A DNA stretch of 64,000 nucleotides from Synechococcus sp. CC9311 (GCF_000014585.1 NC_008319.1:868001-932000); one strand, 5' to 3'; numbered from the stretch's first letter, positions 7,890-18,723 are shown. The notes: generated by a model from the sequence alone, not told the origin. Numbers and translations: made by a program.

Positions 7890-9053
7890 TTATTTCCCCA
7901 TTCCTAATTGTTGTGCTTTTTGATAGACCTTTCCTTCTGTGAGAAGCGATGGCGCCACCACCACTTCAACCTGCTGCATCTCCTTGATGGTGCGTGCCCC
8001 AAGAGTTCCCATCGAGGTCTTCAGGCAACCGAGCAGGTTGTGGGTTCCATCATCGAGTTTGGCTGGACCTCGCAGGATGCGTTCGAGGCTGCCGGTGCTG
8101 CCAACGTTGATTCGAGTGCCCCGAGGTAGCACTGGGCTTGGCGTGGCCATTCCCCAGTGGAATCCACGGCCTGGTGCCTCTTCTGAGCGGGCGATGGGAG
8201 ATCCAATCATCACGGCATCGGCACCACAGGCGATGCACTTACATATGTCACCACCGGTGACGATTCCTCCATCAGCCACGATCGGGACGTAGCGACCGCT
8301 TTCCTTTTCGTAGTCAGTACGTGCAGCAGCGCAATCGGCAACAGCGGTGGCTTGGGGAATGCCGACGCCGAGGACACCACGAGAGGTGCAGGCTGCACCA
8401 GGGCCAATCCCCACCATGACGCCTGCAGCACCAGCGCGCATGAGTTGCAGGGCGACTTCGTAGGTGACGCAATTGCCGATTACTACGGGCACACCCATGT
8501 CGCGGCAAAGCGTTTCCAAATTGAGGGTTTCTTGTCCTTCGGGGCCGATGTGGTCGGTGGAGACCACGGTGGCTTGTACAAAAAACAGATCGGCCCCCGC
8601 CTCTGCAATCGCCTTGCCAAAGCGCAATGCCGCCACTGGCGTGCCGCTCACAGCTGCAATTCCGCCCTGAGATTTGATCGCTTCAATCCGCTTGCGAATT
8701 AGATCTTCCTGAACGGGTTGGCTATAGATCTCTTGCATCAACGGAACAAATTCGTCCTTGCCGACGGATGTGATGCGATCCAAAGCCTCGCTGGGGTCCT
8801 CGTAGCGGGTCTGAATTCCCTCCAGATTCAAGACACCAAGAGCTCCGAGTTGGGAGAGCCGTACCGCTATTCCCACGTCCACCACCCCGTCCATCGCGCT
8901 GGCAATGATCGGGATTTCTCGCTCGATTCCTCCCAGTGACCAGCTGGTGTTGGTGACCTCTGGATCAACAGTGCGACCCCCGGGCACCAAGGCGATCTCA
9001 TCGATGCCATAGGCCCGGCGAACAACTTTGGAGCGTCCGAGCTGAATGTCCAC
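7890..9053 (-). CDS. guaB3: GuaB3-type IMP dehydrogenase
   Basis: A 387-aa IMPDH/GMPR-superfamily enzyme. It lacks the CBS-domain insertion of classical GuaB, hence its shorter length, and begins with IQLGRSKVVRRAYGIDEI as in the GuaB3 group. The catalytic loop is GIGPGAACTSR with nucleophile C222; the phosphate/Gly-rich stretch VADGGIVTGGDICK follows. In cyanobacteria GuaB3 is regarded as an IMP dehydrogenase, making XMP for guanine nucleotide synthesis. The 3' end is followed directly by Yfr1, whose promoter must then lie within the guaB3 3' end or the short gap. Confidence 0.92.
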   Translation of the reverse strand: MDIQLGRSKVVRRAYGIDEIALVPGGRTVDPEVTNTSWSLGGIEREIPIIASAMDGVVDVGIAVRLSQLGALGVLNLEGIQTRYEDPSEALDRITSVGKDEFVPLMQEIYSQPVQEDLIRKRIEAIKSQGGIAAVSGTPVAALRFGKAIAEAGADLFFVQATVVSTDHIGPEGQETLNLETLCRDMGVPVVIGNCVTYEVALQLMRAGAAGVMVGIGPGAACTSRGVLGVGIPQATAVADCAAARTDYEKESGRYVPIVADGGIVTGGDICKCIACGADAVMIGSPIARSEEAPGRGFHWGMATPSPVLPRGTRINVGSTGSLERILRGPAKLDDGTHNLLGCLKTSMGTLGARTIKEMQQVEVVVAPSLLTEGKVYQKAQQLGMGK

Positions 9054-9113
9054 CGTTAGTCGTACTAAAGATCAGTACAAACTACCAACCGGTCATGCAT
9101 TGCATGGCAGTGA

Positions 9114-9833
9114 TCAGGGTCGAACCGAGCCCCTGAAGGCGGTCCAAATGCCGCTCAATTTTGCAAGCAGTGCTTTTCTCTCTTCGCTGCGAATCAGTCT
9201 TGTTACGGAGAACCAGATCAGCCAACCCAGGCCAACCAGTTCAAACAATCTTGGAGCGAGAGGGATGCTGCCAATCGCCGCCAAGATTCCGCTGTAAATC
9301 CTGATGAGCAGGGTCAACCCAATTAAACCAACGACCAGAAGCAGTGGCCTGCGGGAGCGTTGCCAGAGGTCAACGAGATTGTTCTCATCCCACCACTGCC
9401 GGACTTTGGAGCTGAGTAGGTCCCATTCCCCCCCCTCGCTGGAGTTGTCGTCGGAACTGGATGAAGTTGTGGCTGCAACTTGGATGCGCTCAGCGATCGC
9501 TTCGGCTGCCGTGGGCTCGGTTGCAGTGGAATCGGCTGCTGCGGGCGTTGAAATCGATGCGTCGACAGGCTCCTGAGTTGTCACCGGATCTGGTGATATT
9601 GGCGCCGGGGTGACGGGTTCTGGTGCTTCGGTTTCGGATTGAAGCGGGGTTGCTGCGTTAGCGACTTCGGGGTCGGCTGTTACTGGAACGTCTGCTGCTT
9701 CGCCTGATTCGATCGGCTCGGTACTTTTGATCTCCATCGAGGGGCTGGAGTCAGAGGATGCCGGATTGATCGGATCGGTTTCCATGGCTTCAGCAGCACT
9801 TGGCGAGTTGCGCAAGCTTAAGGGCGTTGTCAC
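9114..9833 (-). CDS. CAAD-domain thylakoid membrane protein
   Basis: A 239-aa protein with a long, acidic, Pro/Thr/Ala-rich and probably disordered N-terminal part (about residues 1-150), then a CAAD domain (about 150-239): an amphipathic helix (VRQWWDENNLVDLWQRSRRP) and two membrane segments (LLLVVGLIGLTLLIRIY; FELVGLGWLIWFSVTRLI). CAAD is the domain appended to some cyanobacterial aminoacyl-tRNA synthetases and is related to plant CURT1 proteins that curve thylakoids. Here it is free-standing. Upstream, 84 bases separate it from the divergent gyrA. Confidence 0.85.
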   Translation of the reverse strand: MTTPLSLRNSPSAAEAMETDPINPASSDSSPSMEIKSTEPIESGEAADVPVTADPEVANAATPLQSETEAPEPVTPAPISPDPVTTQEPVDASISTPAAADSTATEPTAAEAIAERIQVAATTSSSSDDNSSEGGEWDLLSSKVRQWWDENNLVDLWQRSRRPLLLVVGLIGLTLLIRIYSGILAAIGSIPLAPRLFELVGLGWLIWFSVTRLIRSEERKALLAKLSGIWTAFRGSVRP

Positions 9834-9917
9834 GTGCCGTTTTGAAGACGCAGCAAAAGCTGACCTTTTGGATCCTTCCTTCTCGCGATAAGCTGATCTA
9901 AGGCAAATAGGTCTTGT

Positions 9918-12596
9918 ATGGCGGATCCAGTGGGACCCGGCAGCGGCGGTCCCGGCGAATCCGACGATCGGATCATCCAGACAGATTTGCGCAACGAAAT
10001 GTCGCGCTCCTATCTGGAGTATGCGATGAGCGTGATCGTCGGGCGTGCGCTACCCGACGCTCGAGATGGGCTCAAACCTGTGCACCGGCGAATTTTGTAC
10101 GCCATGTACGAGCTTGGGCTCACCAGTGATCGGCCTTATCGCAAGTGTGCTCGTGTGGTGGGTGAGGTGCTGGGTAAGTACCACCCCCACGGTGATACGG
10201 CCGTTTACGACGCGCTGGTGCGCATGGCCCAGGATTTCTCGATGTCCATGCCTCTGATTGATGGGCATGGAAATTTCGGCTCGGTCGACAACGATCCTCC
10301 GGCTGCCATGCGTTACACGGAATCGCGGTTGCAGGCGCTGACCACCGACAGCCTTTTGGAAGATATCGAGGCTGAAACGGTTGACTTCGCTGACAATTTC
10401 GATGGTTCGCAGCAAGAACCCACCGTTCTGCCATCGCGGATTCCCCAGCTTCTTCTCAATGGATCAGCAGGGATTGCGGTGGGCATGGCCACCAACATTC
10501 CTCCGCACAACCTTGGAGAGCTGATCACGGGTTTGTTGGCCTTGATCCGTAATCCTGAGATCACGGATCAGGAGCTGATGGCTCTTATCCCTGGACCTGA
10601 CTTCCCCACGGGCGGACAAATTCTTGGTCGCAGCGGAATTCGTGAGACTTACCTCACCGGGCGCGGCTCGGTGACGATGCGAGGGGTTGCTGGTATCGAA
10701 ACGATCGAGGCGCCTGGTCGCCCGGATCGTGATGCGGTGGTGATTACAGCTCTGCCTTACCAAACGAATAAGGCGGCGATGATTGAACGCATCGCTGAGA
10801 TGGTCAACGACAAGAAGCTGGAAGGTATTTCCGATATTCGCGATGAGAGTGATCGCGATGGCATGCGCGTTGTTGTGGAGCTGCGCCGCGATGCTTATCC
10901 GCAGGTGGTGCTTAACAATCTCTACAAGCTCACCCCACTTCAGAGCAATTTCAGCGCCCACATGCTGGCGTTGGTCAACAGTGAGCCGATTTTGCTCACG
11001 TTGCGCAAGATGCTCGAGGTGTTCCTCGAGTTCAGAGTTGAGACGATCGAACGCCGCACGCGCTATTTGCTGCGCAAGGCGGAAGAGCGCGACCACATCC
11101 TCTTGGGCTTGTTGTTGGCCCTCGATCAGCTCGATCCGATCATTGCCCTGATTCGTGCGGCACCCGATACGGCAACAGCGCGCACGCAGTTGCAGGAGCG
11201 CCATGGATTGTCTGCTGTGCAAGCAGATGCCATCTTGCAGATGCAACTCCGGCGCCTTACTGCTTTAGAGGCTGACAAAATCCGCCTTGAGCATGAGGAT
11301 TTGGTCACCAAAATCGCCGATTACAAAGACATCCTTGGCCGTAGAGAGCGGGTCTTCGGAATCATTGAAGATGAGCTGGGGCAGCTACGAGACCGCCACG
11401 CCGTTCCTCGCCGCACCGAGATTCTTGATCTTGCTGGTGGTCTGGAAGACATCGATCTGATCGCCAATGAGCGTTCTGTGGTGCTGCTCACCGAAACCGG
11501 TTATCTCAAACGGATGCCGGTGAGTGAATTTGAAGCCACCAGTCGTGGCACCCGAGGCAAGGCCGGTACGCGCAGTCAAGGAGAAGAAGCGGTCAAGTTG
11601 TTCATTGGATGCAACGACCACGACACCTTGTTGCTGTTTAGCGATCGGGGTGTGTCGTATGCCGTTCCTGCTTATCGCGTTCCCCAGTGCAGCCGGACGG
11701 CAAAGGGCACTCCGATTGTGCAGCTACTGCCGATCCCTCGGGAAGAAGCGATTACGTCGTTGCTGGCCGTTTCGGAGTTCAACGATGACACCGACTTGTT
11801 GATGCTCACCACCGGTGGATACATCAAGCGCACCCGGCTTTCGGCCTTCAGCAACATCCGCTCCAACGGTTTGATTGCCATTGGTTTGGAGGAGGGTGAT
11901 GCCCTTACTTGGGTGCGTCTTGCTGTGCCAGGAGACAGCGTATTGATTGGCTCACGGGCAGGAATGACGATTCACTTCCGGCTCAGTGATAACGAGTTGC
12001 GGCCGCTAGGCCGAACAGCTCGTGGTGTGCGCTCGATGAATTTGCGTGAGGGCGACAGCTTGGTGAGTATGGATGTGCTGCCTGCGGAGTTGGCTGATCA
12101 AATCGCTGCCAGTGTCGATGAGGACGACGAGGGAAGTGACGGCGGGGAATCGGCTGCAGCCGAGGGGCCTTGGGTTCTGGTGGCCTCGGCCTCCGGTCTG
12201 GGGAAACGGGTGCCGGTGACACAGTTCCGTTTGCAGAAACGGGCTGGGATGGGGCTGCGTGCGATGAAGTTCCGCACCGATGCCGACGAGCTTGTGGGTT
12301 TACGGGTGCTGGGAGCCGGAGAGGAGCTGCTGCTGGTGAGTGAAAAGGGAGTGATTGTTCGCACTGGCGCTGATGCCATTCCCCAGCAATCCCGCGCAGC
12401 CACTGGCGTTCGTTTGCAGCGCCTGGATAAGGGCGACCGTTTAGCCGATGTTGTGCTGGTTCCCCCTGAGGCCGAAACGGATGACGACACCGAATCCGAT
12501 TCCGCTGGTGAACCCAACAGCAATAGTGCGCCTGATGTTGTTGCTGAACAGGCAGCCACTCCAGAAGACTTGTCTGAACCTTCAGCTGAGGATTGA
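9918..12596 (+). CDS. gyrA: DNA gyrase subunit A
   Basis: GyrA is the DNA-cleaving subunit of gyrase, which introduces negative supercoils. Features at 892 aa: the [20 protein letters not shown] start, the [14 protein letters not shown] segment, catalytic Y133 in [10 protein letters not shown], and a C-terminal beta-pinwheel of repeated blades. A GyrA-box-like SRGTRGKAG is present (about residue 539). Two acidic segments stand out: an insertion near residue 735 ([13 protein letters not shown]) between blades, and a long acidic Ser/Asp/Glu C-terminal tail. The TTG start of crtL overlaps its stop by four bases. Confidence 0.97.
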   Translation: MADPVGPGSGGPGESDDRIIQTDLRNEMSRSYLEYAMSVIVGRALPDARDGLKPVHRRILYAMYELGLTSDRPYRKCARVVGEVLGKYHPHGDTAVYDALVRMAQDFSMSMPLIDGHGNFGSVDNDPPAAMRYTESRLQALTTDSLLEDIEAETVDFADNFDGSQQEPTVLPSRIPQLLLNGSAGIAVGMATNIPPHNLGELITGLLALIRNPEITDQELMALIPGPDFPTGGQILGRSGIRETYLTGRGSVTMRGVAGIETIEAPGRPDRDAVVITALPYQTNKAAMIERIAEMVNDKKLEGISDIRDESDRDGMRVVVELRRDAYPQVVLNNLYKLTPLQSNFSAHMLALVNSEPILLTLRKMLEVFLEFRVETIERRTRYLLRKAEERDHILLGLLLALDQLDPIIALIRAAPDTATARTQLQERHGLSAVQADAILQMQLRRLTALEADKIRLEHEDLVTKIADYKDILGRRERVFGIIEDELGQLRDRHAVPRRTEILDLAGGLEDIDLIANERSVVLLTETGYLKRMPVSEFEATSRGTRGKAGTRSQGEEAVKLFIGCNDHDTLLLFSDRGVSYAVPAYRVPQCSRTAKGTPIVQLLPIPREEAITSLLAVSEFNDDTDLLMLTTGGYIKRTRLSAFSNIRSNGLIAIGLEEGDALTWVRLAVPGDSVLIGSRAGMTIHFRLSDNELRPLGRTARGVRSMNLREGDSLVSMDVLPAELADQIAASVDEDDEGSDGGESAAAEGPWVLVASASGLGKRVPVTQFRLQKRAGMGLRAMKFRTDADELVGLRVLGAGEELLLVSEKGVIVRTGADAIPQQSRAATGVRLQRLDKGDRLADVVLVPPEAETDDDTESDSAGEPNSNSAPDVVAEQAATPEDLSEPSAED

Positions 12597-13831
12597 CCTT
12601 GGCTGATTGCGCGGATGTTTTGGTGATTGGGGGCGGTCCTGCTGCCCTTTGCATCAGCTCCGAACTGCATCGGCGCGAGGTTTTAGTAGAGGGAATTGCA
12701 CCGAATTCGGTGGAGGCACCTTGGCCGAACACGTATGGGATCTGGGCGAAGGAACTTGAGCTGTTGGGTCTCGAACATTTGCTAGAGCACCGCTGGAGCG
12801 ACACGGTGAGTTTTTATGGTGCTGGTGGCTCGGATTCAGAAGATCTACCCACGCCCCATGGGATGGATTACGGGCTGTTTGATCGCCAAAAGCTTCAGCA
12901 GCATTGGCTGGGTGATTGCCGGGGAATGACCTGGCATCAAGACAGTGTTGAGCGCATCGAGTTGCAGGGTGATGTCACCAGCGTGCATTGCGCATCGGGG
13001 GTACAGCATCTGGCTCGAGTGGTGATTGATGCATCAGGGCATCGCAGTTCCCATATCCGTCGGCCAGATCAGGGCCCAGTGGCAGGCCAGGCTGCCTATG
13101 GCGTGGTGGGTCGATTCAGCAACCCCCCGGTCGAGCCAGGTCGCTTTGTGTTGATGGATTTTCGCTGTGACCACCTCACTGAGGAACAACGCAATGAACC
13201 CCCCACCTTTTTGTATGCGATGGATTTCGGTGACGGGGTGTTTTTTGTGGAGGAAACGTCGTTGGCCTTGGCACCTCCTGTGTCTGAGGCTGTGTTGAAG
13301 CAGCGCTTAAAACAACGCTTAGCCAACGCGGATGTGGAAATCACTGAGGTGATGGAAGTAGAGCATTGCTTGTTTCCAATGAATTTGCCGCTGCCGGATT
13401 TCAATCAGCCGTTGGTCGCCTTCGGTGGAGCGGCGAGCATGGTGCATCCAGCTTCGGGCTACATGGTGGGGGCTTTGCTGCGTCGTGGACCTGGATTGGC
13501 GGATGCCCTGGCCGCGGCACTGAAGCAACAACCCAGGCTTGGTTCAGCAGATTTGGCTCGTCTTGGTTGGCAGGCGTTGTGGCCTTGGGAGTTGGTGCTT
13601 CGTCACCGCTTATTTCAGTTTGGGTTGGGCCGCTTGATGGGTTTCGATGAACAATTACTGCGCCGGCACTTCACCAGTTTTTTTCAATTGCCCCATGAGG
13701 AGTGGAGCGGTTTTCTCACCAACACCTTGTCCCTAACGCGCTTGATGGGTGTGATGCTGCGTCTCTTTGCGATTTCGCCCTGGGATGTTCGGAGAGGGTT
13801 GGTGCTTGGGGCGCCAGCAAAGTCGTCTTGA
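12593..13831 (+). CDS. crtL: lycopene cyclase (CrtL type)
   Basis: A 412-aa flavoprotein of the plant/cyanobacterial lycopene cyclase family, which converts lycopene to beta-carotene at the membrane. It has the Rossmann dinucleotide motif [14 protein letters not shown] near the N-terminus, the W(G/P)xxYGIWxxE-like stretch [23 protein letters not shown], and the late [17 protein letters not shown] motif. The start is TTG at 12593 (TTGA overlap with gyrA) or the TTG two codons later. Whether it makes beta or epsilon rings cannot be decided from a sequence read; beta is the default. It ends 8 bases before the convergent GH57 gene. Confidence 0.93.
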   Translation: MTLADCADVLVIGGGPAALCISSELHRREVLVEGIAPNSVEAPWPNTYGIWAKELELLGLEHLLEHRWSDTVSFYGAGGSDSEDLPTPHGMDYGLFDRQKLQQHWLGDCRGMTWHQDSVERIELQGDVTSVHCASGVQHLARVVIDASGHRSSHIRRPDQGPVAGQAAYGVVGRFSNPPVEPGRFVLMDFRCDHLTEEQRNEPPTFLYAMDFGDGVFFVEETSLALAPPVSEAVLKQRLKQRLANADVEITEVMEVEHCLFPMNLPLPDFNQPLVAFGGAASMVHPASGYMVGALLRRGPGLADALAAALKQQPRLGSADLARLGWQALWPWELVLRHRLFQFGLGRLMGFDEQLLRRHFTSFFQLPHEEWSGFLTNTLSLTRLMGVMLRLFAISPWDVRRGLVLGAPAKSS

Positions 13832-13839
13832 TCTCTTGC

Positions 13840-15414
13840 TTAGCTGTTGATTGCCACTTGTGCCCAATCAGCAGGCTGAATCAAGGGGAACAATGAATCT
13901 TCTGCCTCAACGTCATTCAGCCACGCTTCGCTCATCCTGTCTCGGCCATCGATGCAGGCCATCAAGGTCCAGAACCGTTCCAGGTGCCGCTCGATGCGTT
14001 CTTTGGCTAGGTCGGTTGTGGTTCCCGCCCGAAGGATGAAGCTCCAGTCCGACGACTGAGCGAGCAGCAGCTCGCGGCCCGCTTGATCGAGCATGCGCAG
14101 GCCGATTTCACTCCCCACCCCACGAATGCAGCGTTCTTTCATCGCTCGGCCAGCACGGCTCCATTCCGGAATGATCCAGGCGTTGCTTTCGTTGAGCCAA
14201 TAATCGTGAAAGCCCCCCTGTCCCCAGCTGGAAGGGGAGGGATCGCAGATCTGCAGGTTGGGTTGTTGGTCGAGCACGCCACGCAGGGTTGTAAACCTCA
14301 CTTGCTGCTCCGGTCCTTGGCGGAAGAGCTCAGCCAGAAACGATGGACCCTCGAACCACCAATGTCCAAATAATTCAGCATCGAAAGGTGCCACCAACAA
14401 CGGGGCGTTATCCATGCGTTCTTCGAGGGCTTCGAGTTGGAGGCGCCGCCCCTCGAGGTAATGCTTGGCATGGTCTCTTGTGCGTGCCTGAGCGAGCTCA
14501 GGTTCATAGGGCTGTTTGGCTTCCAGCGGAGCGCGTTGATCACTCACGCGATGCAGTTTGAGGCCGAGGGGGCGTTGGGTTGGCAAGCCAAAGGATTCGA
14601 TCTGCTCTTTCGGAAGATCCCAGCCCAGATCGCGGTGGAATTCCCGGTAGGCGGGATCACCGGGGTAACCATCGCGAGCAGACCAGACGGGCAGCGTTGC
14701 GTCACTGTCCCGCCCGAAAAAGGCCACACCGTTGCGGCTACAGATCGGGGCGTAAACCCCGTACCTCGGCCTTGGTTTGGCGTGAAGAAGTCCGTGGCCA
14801 TCGAGCACCGCGTAGCGCAGTCCGGCATCGCGCATCCATCGATCCAGCCCCTCGTAATAGGCGCATTCCGGCAGCCAGATCCCGAGAGGCTGTTCGCCGA
14901 TCAGGCGTTGATGTTCGCGGACTGCCGTGCGCAACTGGGCGCGCACCGCTTCTGGATGTTCTCGCAGCAGTGGCAAGTAGCCGTGAGTTGCCCCGCAGGT
15001 GAGCAGGTCGAGCACACCTTGTCGTTGCAGGGCGCGGAAACGGCTGATCAGATCGCCATTGCTGTTCTGCCAGCTCAGGAGATAGCGCTCAAAGCAGCTC
15101 TGCAGGTGTACGGCAGCAACTTTGCGATCGCTGGGGGCCTGTTGCAGGAGCAGCAAGCGTGATTGAACCCAGCTTGGGAAGCGTTTATGGAGTGTGTTGT
15201 CTGCGAGCAGCGACAACAGGGTCGGTGAGATCCCCATTGTGAGGCGCGCTTGCTGGGCAGGGTCGCTCGCAGCAGACTCCAGCATCTCCAAAAGTGGGAG
15301 ATAACACTCGATGAGCGCTTGAAAAAACCAGTCTTCTTCGAGCGAGTTCGCCTCGCTTGCCCGCACATAAGGAAGGTGCGCATGGAGAACAAGGGCTAGT
15401 GCTCCTTGGGCCAA
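13840..15414 (-). CDS. glycoside hydrolase family 57 protein (branching-enzyme-like)
   Basis: A 524-aa GH57 enzyme. Family motifs are visible: the N-terminal ALVLHAHLPYVR, the nucleophile region GIWLPECAYYEG (Glu) and the acid/base region APFDAELFGHWWFEGP (Asp). A C-terminal helical domain of the DUF1957 type follows. Closest characterised relatives are 1,4-alpha-glucan branching enzymes and amylopullulanases, so a role in glycogen structure or turnover is likely, but the exact reaction is inference. It is transcribed away from leuA and ends convergently with crtL. A second glycogen gene, malQ, is at 51 kb. Confidence 0.88.
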   Translation of the reverse strand: MAQGALALVLHAHLPYVRASEANSLEEDWFFQALIECYLPLLEMLESAASDPAQQARLTMGISPTLLSLLADNTLHKRFPSWVQSRLLLLQQAPSDRKVAAVHLQSCFERYLLSWQNSNGDLISRFRALQRQGVLDLLTCGATHGYLPLLREHPEAVRAQLRTAVREHQRLIGEQPLGIWLPECAYYEGLDRWMRDAGLRYAVLDGHGLLHAKPRPRYGVYAPICSRNGVAFFGRDSDATLPVWSARDGYPGDPAYREFHRDLGWDLPKEQIESFGLPTQRPLGLKLHRVSDQRAPLEAKQPYEPELAQARTRDHAKHYLEGRRLQLEALEERMDNAPLLVAPFDAELFGHWWFEGPSFLAELFRQGPEQQVRFTTLRGVLDQQPNLQICDPSPSSWGQGGFHDYWLNESNAWIIPEWSRAGRAMKERCIRGVGSEIGLRMLDQAGRELLLAQSSDWSFILRAGTTTDLAKERIERHLERFWTLMACIDGRDRMSEAWLNDVEAEDSLFPLIQPADWAQVAINS

Positions 15415-15545
15415 TGCTCACTCTCTCTTTCGGTCATTTGAATGTACCGGTATTTCTCCCTAAAGCAGCCGGCTCGTAACGCCCGTCTCGCTTAGAGTGG
15501 CTTAACTCATAGTCATTCCGACTAAAACCCTTCGAGGCTTTAGCC

Positions 15546-17168
15546 ATGGCCAAGGATCCAGGTCGCGTTTTGATCTTCGACACCACTCTTAGAGATGGTG
15601 AACAATCCCCAGGGGCCAGCCTCAACCTTGAGGAGAAGCTTGCGATTGCGCAGCAACTGGCCCGTCTTGGTGTTGATGTCATCGAGGCTGGATTCCCGTT
15701 TGCGAGCCCTGGTGATTTCGCTGCTGTGCAGCGCATTGCCCAGCAGGTTGGTGGTGAGAATGGCCCGATCATCTGTGGTTTGGCCCGTGCCTCCCGCGGC
15801 GACATCAAGGCCTGCGCTGATGCCGTCGCTCCGGCCCCAAAGCAACGCATACATACATTTATTGCCACCAGCGACATCCATCTCGAACACAAGTTGCGAA
15901 AGAGCCGTAAAGATGTGCTCGGCATCGTTCCAGAGATGGTTGCCTACGCCCGCTCTTTTGTAGACGACGTTGAATTTTCATGTGAAGACGCGGGGCGCAG
16001 CGACCCTGAGTTTTTGTATGAAGTGATCGAAGCGGCCATCTCTGCTGGTGCTAGCACCGTGAACATTCCAGATACGGTGGGCTACACCACACCGACTGAA
16101 TTCGGCCGCTTGATTGAGGGCATTAATCGAAACGTGCCCAACATCGATGAAGCGGTGATTTCGGTTCATGGCCATAACGATCTTGGGCTGGCAGTTGCAA
16201 ACTTCCTCGAGGCTGTTAAGTCAGGTGCGCGTCAGTTGGAGTGCACGGTGAATGGCATCGGCGAACGCGCCGGTAACGCCGCTTTGGAAGAGTTGGTGAT
16301 GGCGATGCATGTACGCCGGCGCTATTTCAATCCTTTCTTTGGACGTGATGAGGATTCACCAACCCCGCTCACTGCAGTCCGTACGGAGGAAATCACGAAG
16401 ACCTCGCGCCTGGTCTCCAATCTCACCGGCATGGTGGTGCAACCCAATAAGGCGATTGTGGGTGCCAATGCGTTCGCGCATGAATCTGGCATCCATCAAG
16501 ACGGAGTGCTGAAAAACCGGCTCACCTACGAAATCGTTGATGCGCGCACCGTTGGGCTCACCGACAATCGGATCTCGCTGGGCAAGCTCAGCGGCCGAAG
16601 CGCTGTTCGGGCTCGGCTCGAAGAGCTCGGCTATGACCTCAGCCGTGAGGACCTTGATGATGCCTTTGCTCGCTTCAAGGATCTTGCTGATCGCAAGCGG
16701 GAAATTACGGACCGCGATCTCGAATCGATCGTCAGTGTTCAGGTGCAACAACCCGATGCCAAGTACCAGCTCAAGCTGGTGCAGGTGAGCTGCGGCAGCA
16801 GTCTTCAGCCCACAGCGACTGTGACACTCGCCGATGAGAATGGCCAGGAGCAAACAGCAGCCTCTGTTGGCACCGGACCGGTGGATGCTGTTTGTCGTTC
16901 CCTCAACCAACTGGCAGGAGAGCCCAATGAATTGGTGGAGTTTTCTGTGAAGTCGGTGACGGAAGGCATTGATGCCATGGGTGATGTCACCATTCGTCTG
17001 CGTAGAGACGGCCAACTCTATTCCGGTCATTCCGCGCATACGGATGTGGTGGTGGCCGCCGCTGAGGCTTTTGTGAATGCTCTGAATCGTCTTGTTGCAG
17101 GAACAGCAGGACCAACCATTCATCCGCAACTGGATATGGCTCAGCTGGATTCAAGCCCTGTTCATTAA
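15546..17168 (+). CDS. leuA: 2-isopropylmalate synthase
   Basis: LeuA condenses acetyl-CoA with 2-oxoisovalerate, the first step of leucine synthesis. At 540 aa it is full length: TIM-barrel catalytic part with [16 protein letters not shown] (metal-binding Asp), [21 protein letters not shown] (metal-binding HxH region: HGHND) and GAGN-like [11 protein letters not shown], and a C-terminal LeuA dimerisation/leucine-binding domain (about 400-530) containing [10 protein letters not shown]. Feedback inhibition by leucine is expected from the regulatory domain. The start ATG at 15546 is 131 bases from the divergent GH57 gene. The ABC permease gene follows after 10 bases. Confidence 0.97.
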   Translation: MAKDPGRVLIFDTTLRDGEQSPGASLNLEEKLAIAQQLARLGVDVIEAGFPFASPGDFAAVQRIAQQVGGENGPIICGLARASRGDIKACADAVAPAPKQRIHTFIATSDIHLEHKLRKSRKDVLGIVPEMVAYARSFVDDVEFSCEDAGRSDPEFLYEVIEAAISAGASTVNIPDTVGYTTPTEFGRLIEGINRNVPNIDEAVISVHGHNDLGLAVANFLEAVKSGARQLECTVNGIGERAGNAALEELVMAMHVRRRYFNPFFGRDEDSPTPLTAVRTEEITKTSRLVSNLTGMVVQPNKAIVGANAFAHESGIHQDGVLKNRLTYEIVDARTVGLTDNRISLGKLSGRSAVRARLEELGYDLSREDLDDAFARFKDLADRKREITDRDLESIVSVQVQQPDAKYQLKLVQVSCGSSLQPTATVTLADENGQEQTAASVGTGPVDAVCRSLNQLAGEPNELVEFSVKSVTEGIDAMGDVTIRLRRDGQLYSGHSAHTDVVVAAAEAFVNALNRLVAGTAGPTIHPQLDMAQLDSSPVH

Positions 17169-17178
17169 TTAGGGCTCC

Positions 17179-18015
17179 ATGTCGCTCAAAACCACCTTGC
17201 GTCCGGCTCCCTTGCTGCAGTTGCTGCTGCTGATCCTGCTGGCACTTGCCGTGCTGGTTCCGCTTCTGTGGCTGGTGAGCACATCTTTAAAGGGCCCCGC
17301 TGAGGACATCTTCACGAGCCCTCCCTCGCTCCTTCCAACACAGCCCAGCCTCGATGCCTACTGGCGGCTGATTCGGGACAACCCACTTTGGACATACATC
17401 GTCAATAGTTCCGTCGTCAGTTTTCTGGCGGTGGTGGCCAATCTTCTGTTCTGCTCCTTGGCGGCTTATCCACTGGCGCGTATGCGCTTTTTTGGTCGGG
17501 GTCTTGTTTTGGCGCTTGTCGTTGCCACGATTCTCATCCCTTTCCAGGTTGTGATGATTCCGCTGTATCTACTGATGGTTCAGCTTGGCTTGCGCAACAC
17601 CTTGATGGCTCTCGTGATTCCTCAGGCGGCAACCGCCTTTGGGCTGTATCTCTTGCGTCAAAGCTTCCTCGGTGTACCTGTTGAGTTGGAAGAAGCCGCA
17701 CGCATCGATGGTTGCAGCAAGCTCGGTGAATGGTGGAACGTGATGATTCCAGCTGCCAAGGCAGATCTGATCACCTTGGCGATGTTCGTGTTTATCGGCA
17801 CCTGGAGTGACTTCCTCTGGCCCTTGGTGATCCTTGATGATCCTGGTTTGTTCACTTTGCCGCTTGGACTTCAGCAGTTGGCTAGCAGCTTTTCCCTCGA
17901 TTGGCGGATTGTTGCTGCCGGTTCCGTGGTGTCGATCCTTCCGGTGTTGGTGATGTTTGTACTGCTACAGCGCTTCATCCTTCCCAATGCCAGTGGAGAT
18001 GCGGTTAAGGGATAG
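17179..18015 (+). CDS. sugar-type ABC transporter permease (MalG family)
   Basis: A 278-aa inner-membrane permease with six predicted membrane segments and the MalG-type EAA loop EEAARIDGCSKLGEWWNVMIP, which docks to the ATPase. The N-terminal membrane segment and the periplasmic loop FTSPPSLLPTQPSLDAYWRL are typical of the carbohydrate class (CUT1). In marine cyanobacteria such permeases can serve glucosylglycerol or other compatible-solute uptake; the substrate here is not readable. Notably the partner permease, binding protein and ATPase genes are not next to it. The last 11 bases overlap the convergent coiled-coil gene. Confidence 0.9.
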   Translation: MSLKTTLRPAPLLQLLLLILLALAVLVPLLWLVSTSLKGPAEDIFTSPPSLLPTQPSLDAYWRLIRDNPLWTYIVNSSVVSFLAVVANLLFCSLAAYPLARMRFFGRGLVLALVVATILIPFQVVMIPLYLLMVQLGLRNTLMALVIPQAATAFGLYLLRQSFLGVPVELEEAARIDGCSKLGEWWNVMIPAAKADLITLAMFVFIGTWSDFLWPLVILDDPGLFTLPLGLQQLASSFSLDWRIVAAGSVVSILPVLVMFVLLQRFILPNASGDAVKG

Positions 18016-18379
18016 GAATGAAATCCATCGATGGTGGCGGCATTGGCTCTGAGCGCCGAATCCGTTGCCGTTCTTGGGTGCGCCATCGCTGCTGCGCTTG
18101 CCTCATGTCTTCGACTTGTGTTTCAAGGGATTGTTGGCGGCGTTGCAGGAACTCCAGTTGTTGCTCCATCAGGCTGGTGTTGTTGACCTCAGTGCGTTGC
18201 TGTTCAAGCTCATGGAGTTGAAGTCGCAGGGCGCGTATGGCTTCGGTGTGATGACGGAATCCCTGCCAGAGTCCCAGGAACAACAGGGTGAGCATTGGTA
18301 GGGCCACCGCTTCGATGACACGCCATCGGGAACCCATGGTTAGCGAGAAGGCTTGTATTTGTCTGAGCATGATGCTCAC
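18005..18379 (-). CDS. membrane-anchored coiled-coil protein, unknown function
   Basis: A 124-aa protein that I do not recognise. An N-terminal hydrophobic segment (VIEAVALPMLTLLFLGLWQGF, about 20-40) is followed by a long heptad-patterned, Gln/Arg/Glu-rich helix (about 45-108), consistent with a coiled coil, and a Pro-rich tail. The architecture resembles single-span division or scaffold proteins, but nothing more specific can be claimed. It is convergent with and slightly overlaps the ABC permease gene. A second start (ATG at 18370) is possible. Confidence 0.6.
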   Translation of the reverse strand: MSIMLRQIQAFSLTMGSRWRVIEAVALPMLTLLFLGLWQGFRHHTEAIRALRLQLHELEQQRTEVNNTSLMEQQLEFLQRRQQSLETQVEDMRQAQQRWRTQERQRIRRSEPMPPPSMDFIPIP

Positions 18380-18477
18380 TTCAGGCTGGTAGTGCTTTAA
18401 ACGGTGTCAGGTTGTTGCGGGCTGAACGTTAAAAGGGTGGGGCGCTGGAGTAGATCAAGTTGAGATGACCCTGGGCC

Positions 18478-18723
18478 ATGTCTCTGCAAGATCTCGATCA
18501 ATTGCTTGGCTCACGTCATGACGATCCGGATTTGGCAGCGCAACTTGCCCAGCCATTGCCGTTGGAGGAGTTGATCACTCTGGCCCAATCTCGTGGTCTC
18601 ACGATCACCGAAGACGACGTCTTTCAGGCTCAGCAACGTGAGCAAACCAATGCCAGTGCTGCTGATTTGCAACAGCAAATGGCTCCTGAGTCCCGCCGGC
18701 TCAGGCACTTTATTCCAGGGTGA
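18478..18723 (+). CDS. Nif11-like leader peptide family protein
   Basis: An 81-aa protein whose central part (LEELITLAQSRGLTITEDD) fits the Nif11 domain pattern (helix followed by ITxEDL-like text). In cyanobacteria this family includes leader sequences of ribosomally made peptides (proteusin/NHLP-type) and stand-alone proteins of unknown role. There is no double-Gly/Cys-rich core peptide at the C-terminus (it ends RRLRHFIPG), and no lanthionine or other modification enzyme is nearby, so this looks like a stand-alone Nif11 protein. A 2Fe-2S ferredoxin follows 87 bases downstream. Confidence 0.7.
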   Translation: MSLQDLDQLLGSRHDDPDLAAQLAQPLPLEELITLAQSRGLTITEDDVFQAQQREQTNASAADLQQQMAPESRRLRHFIPG

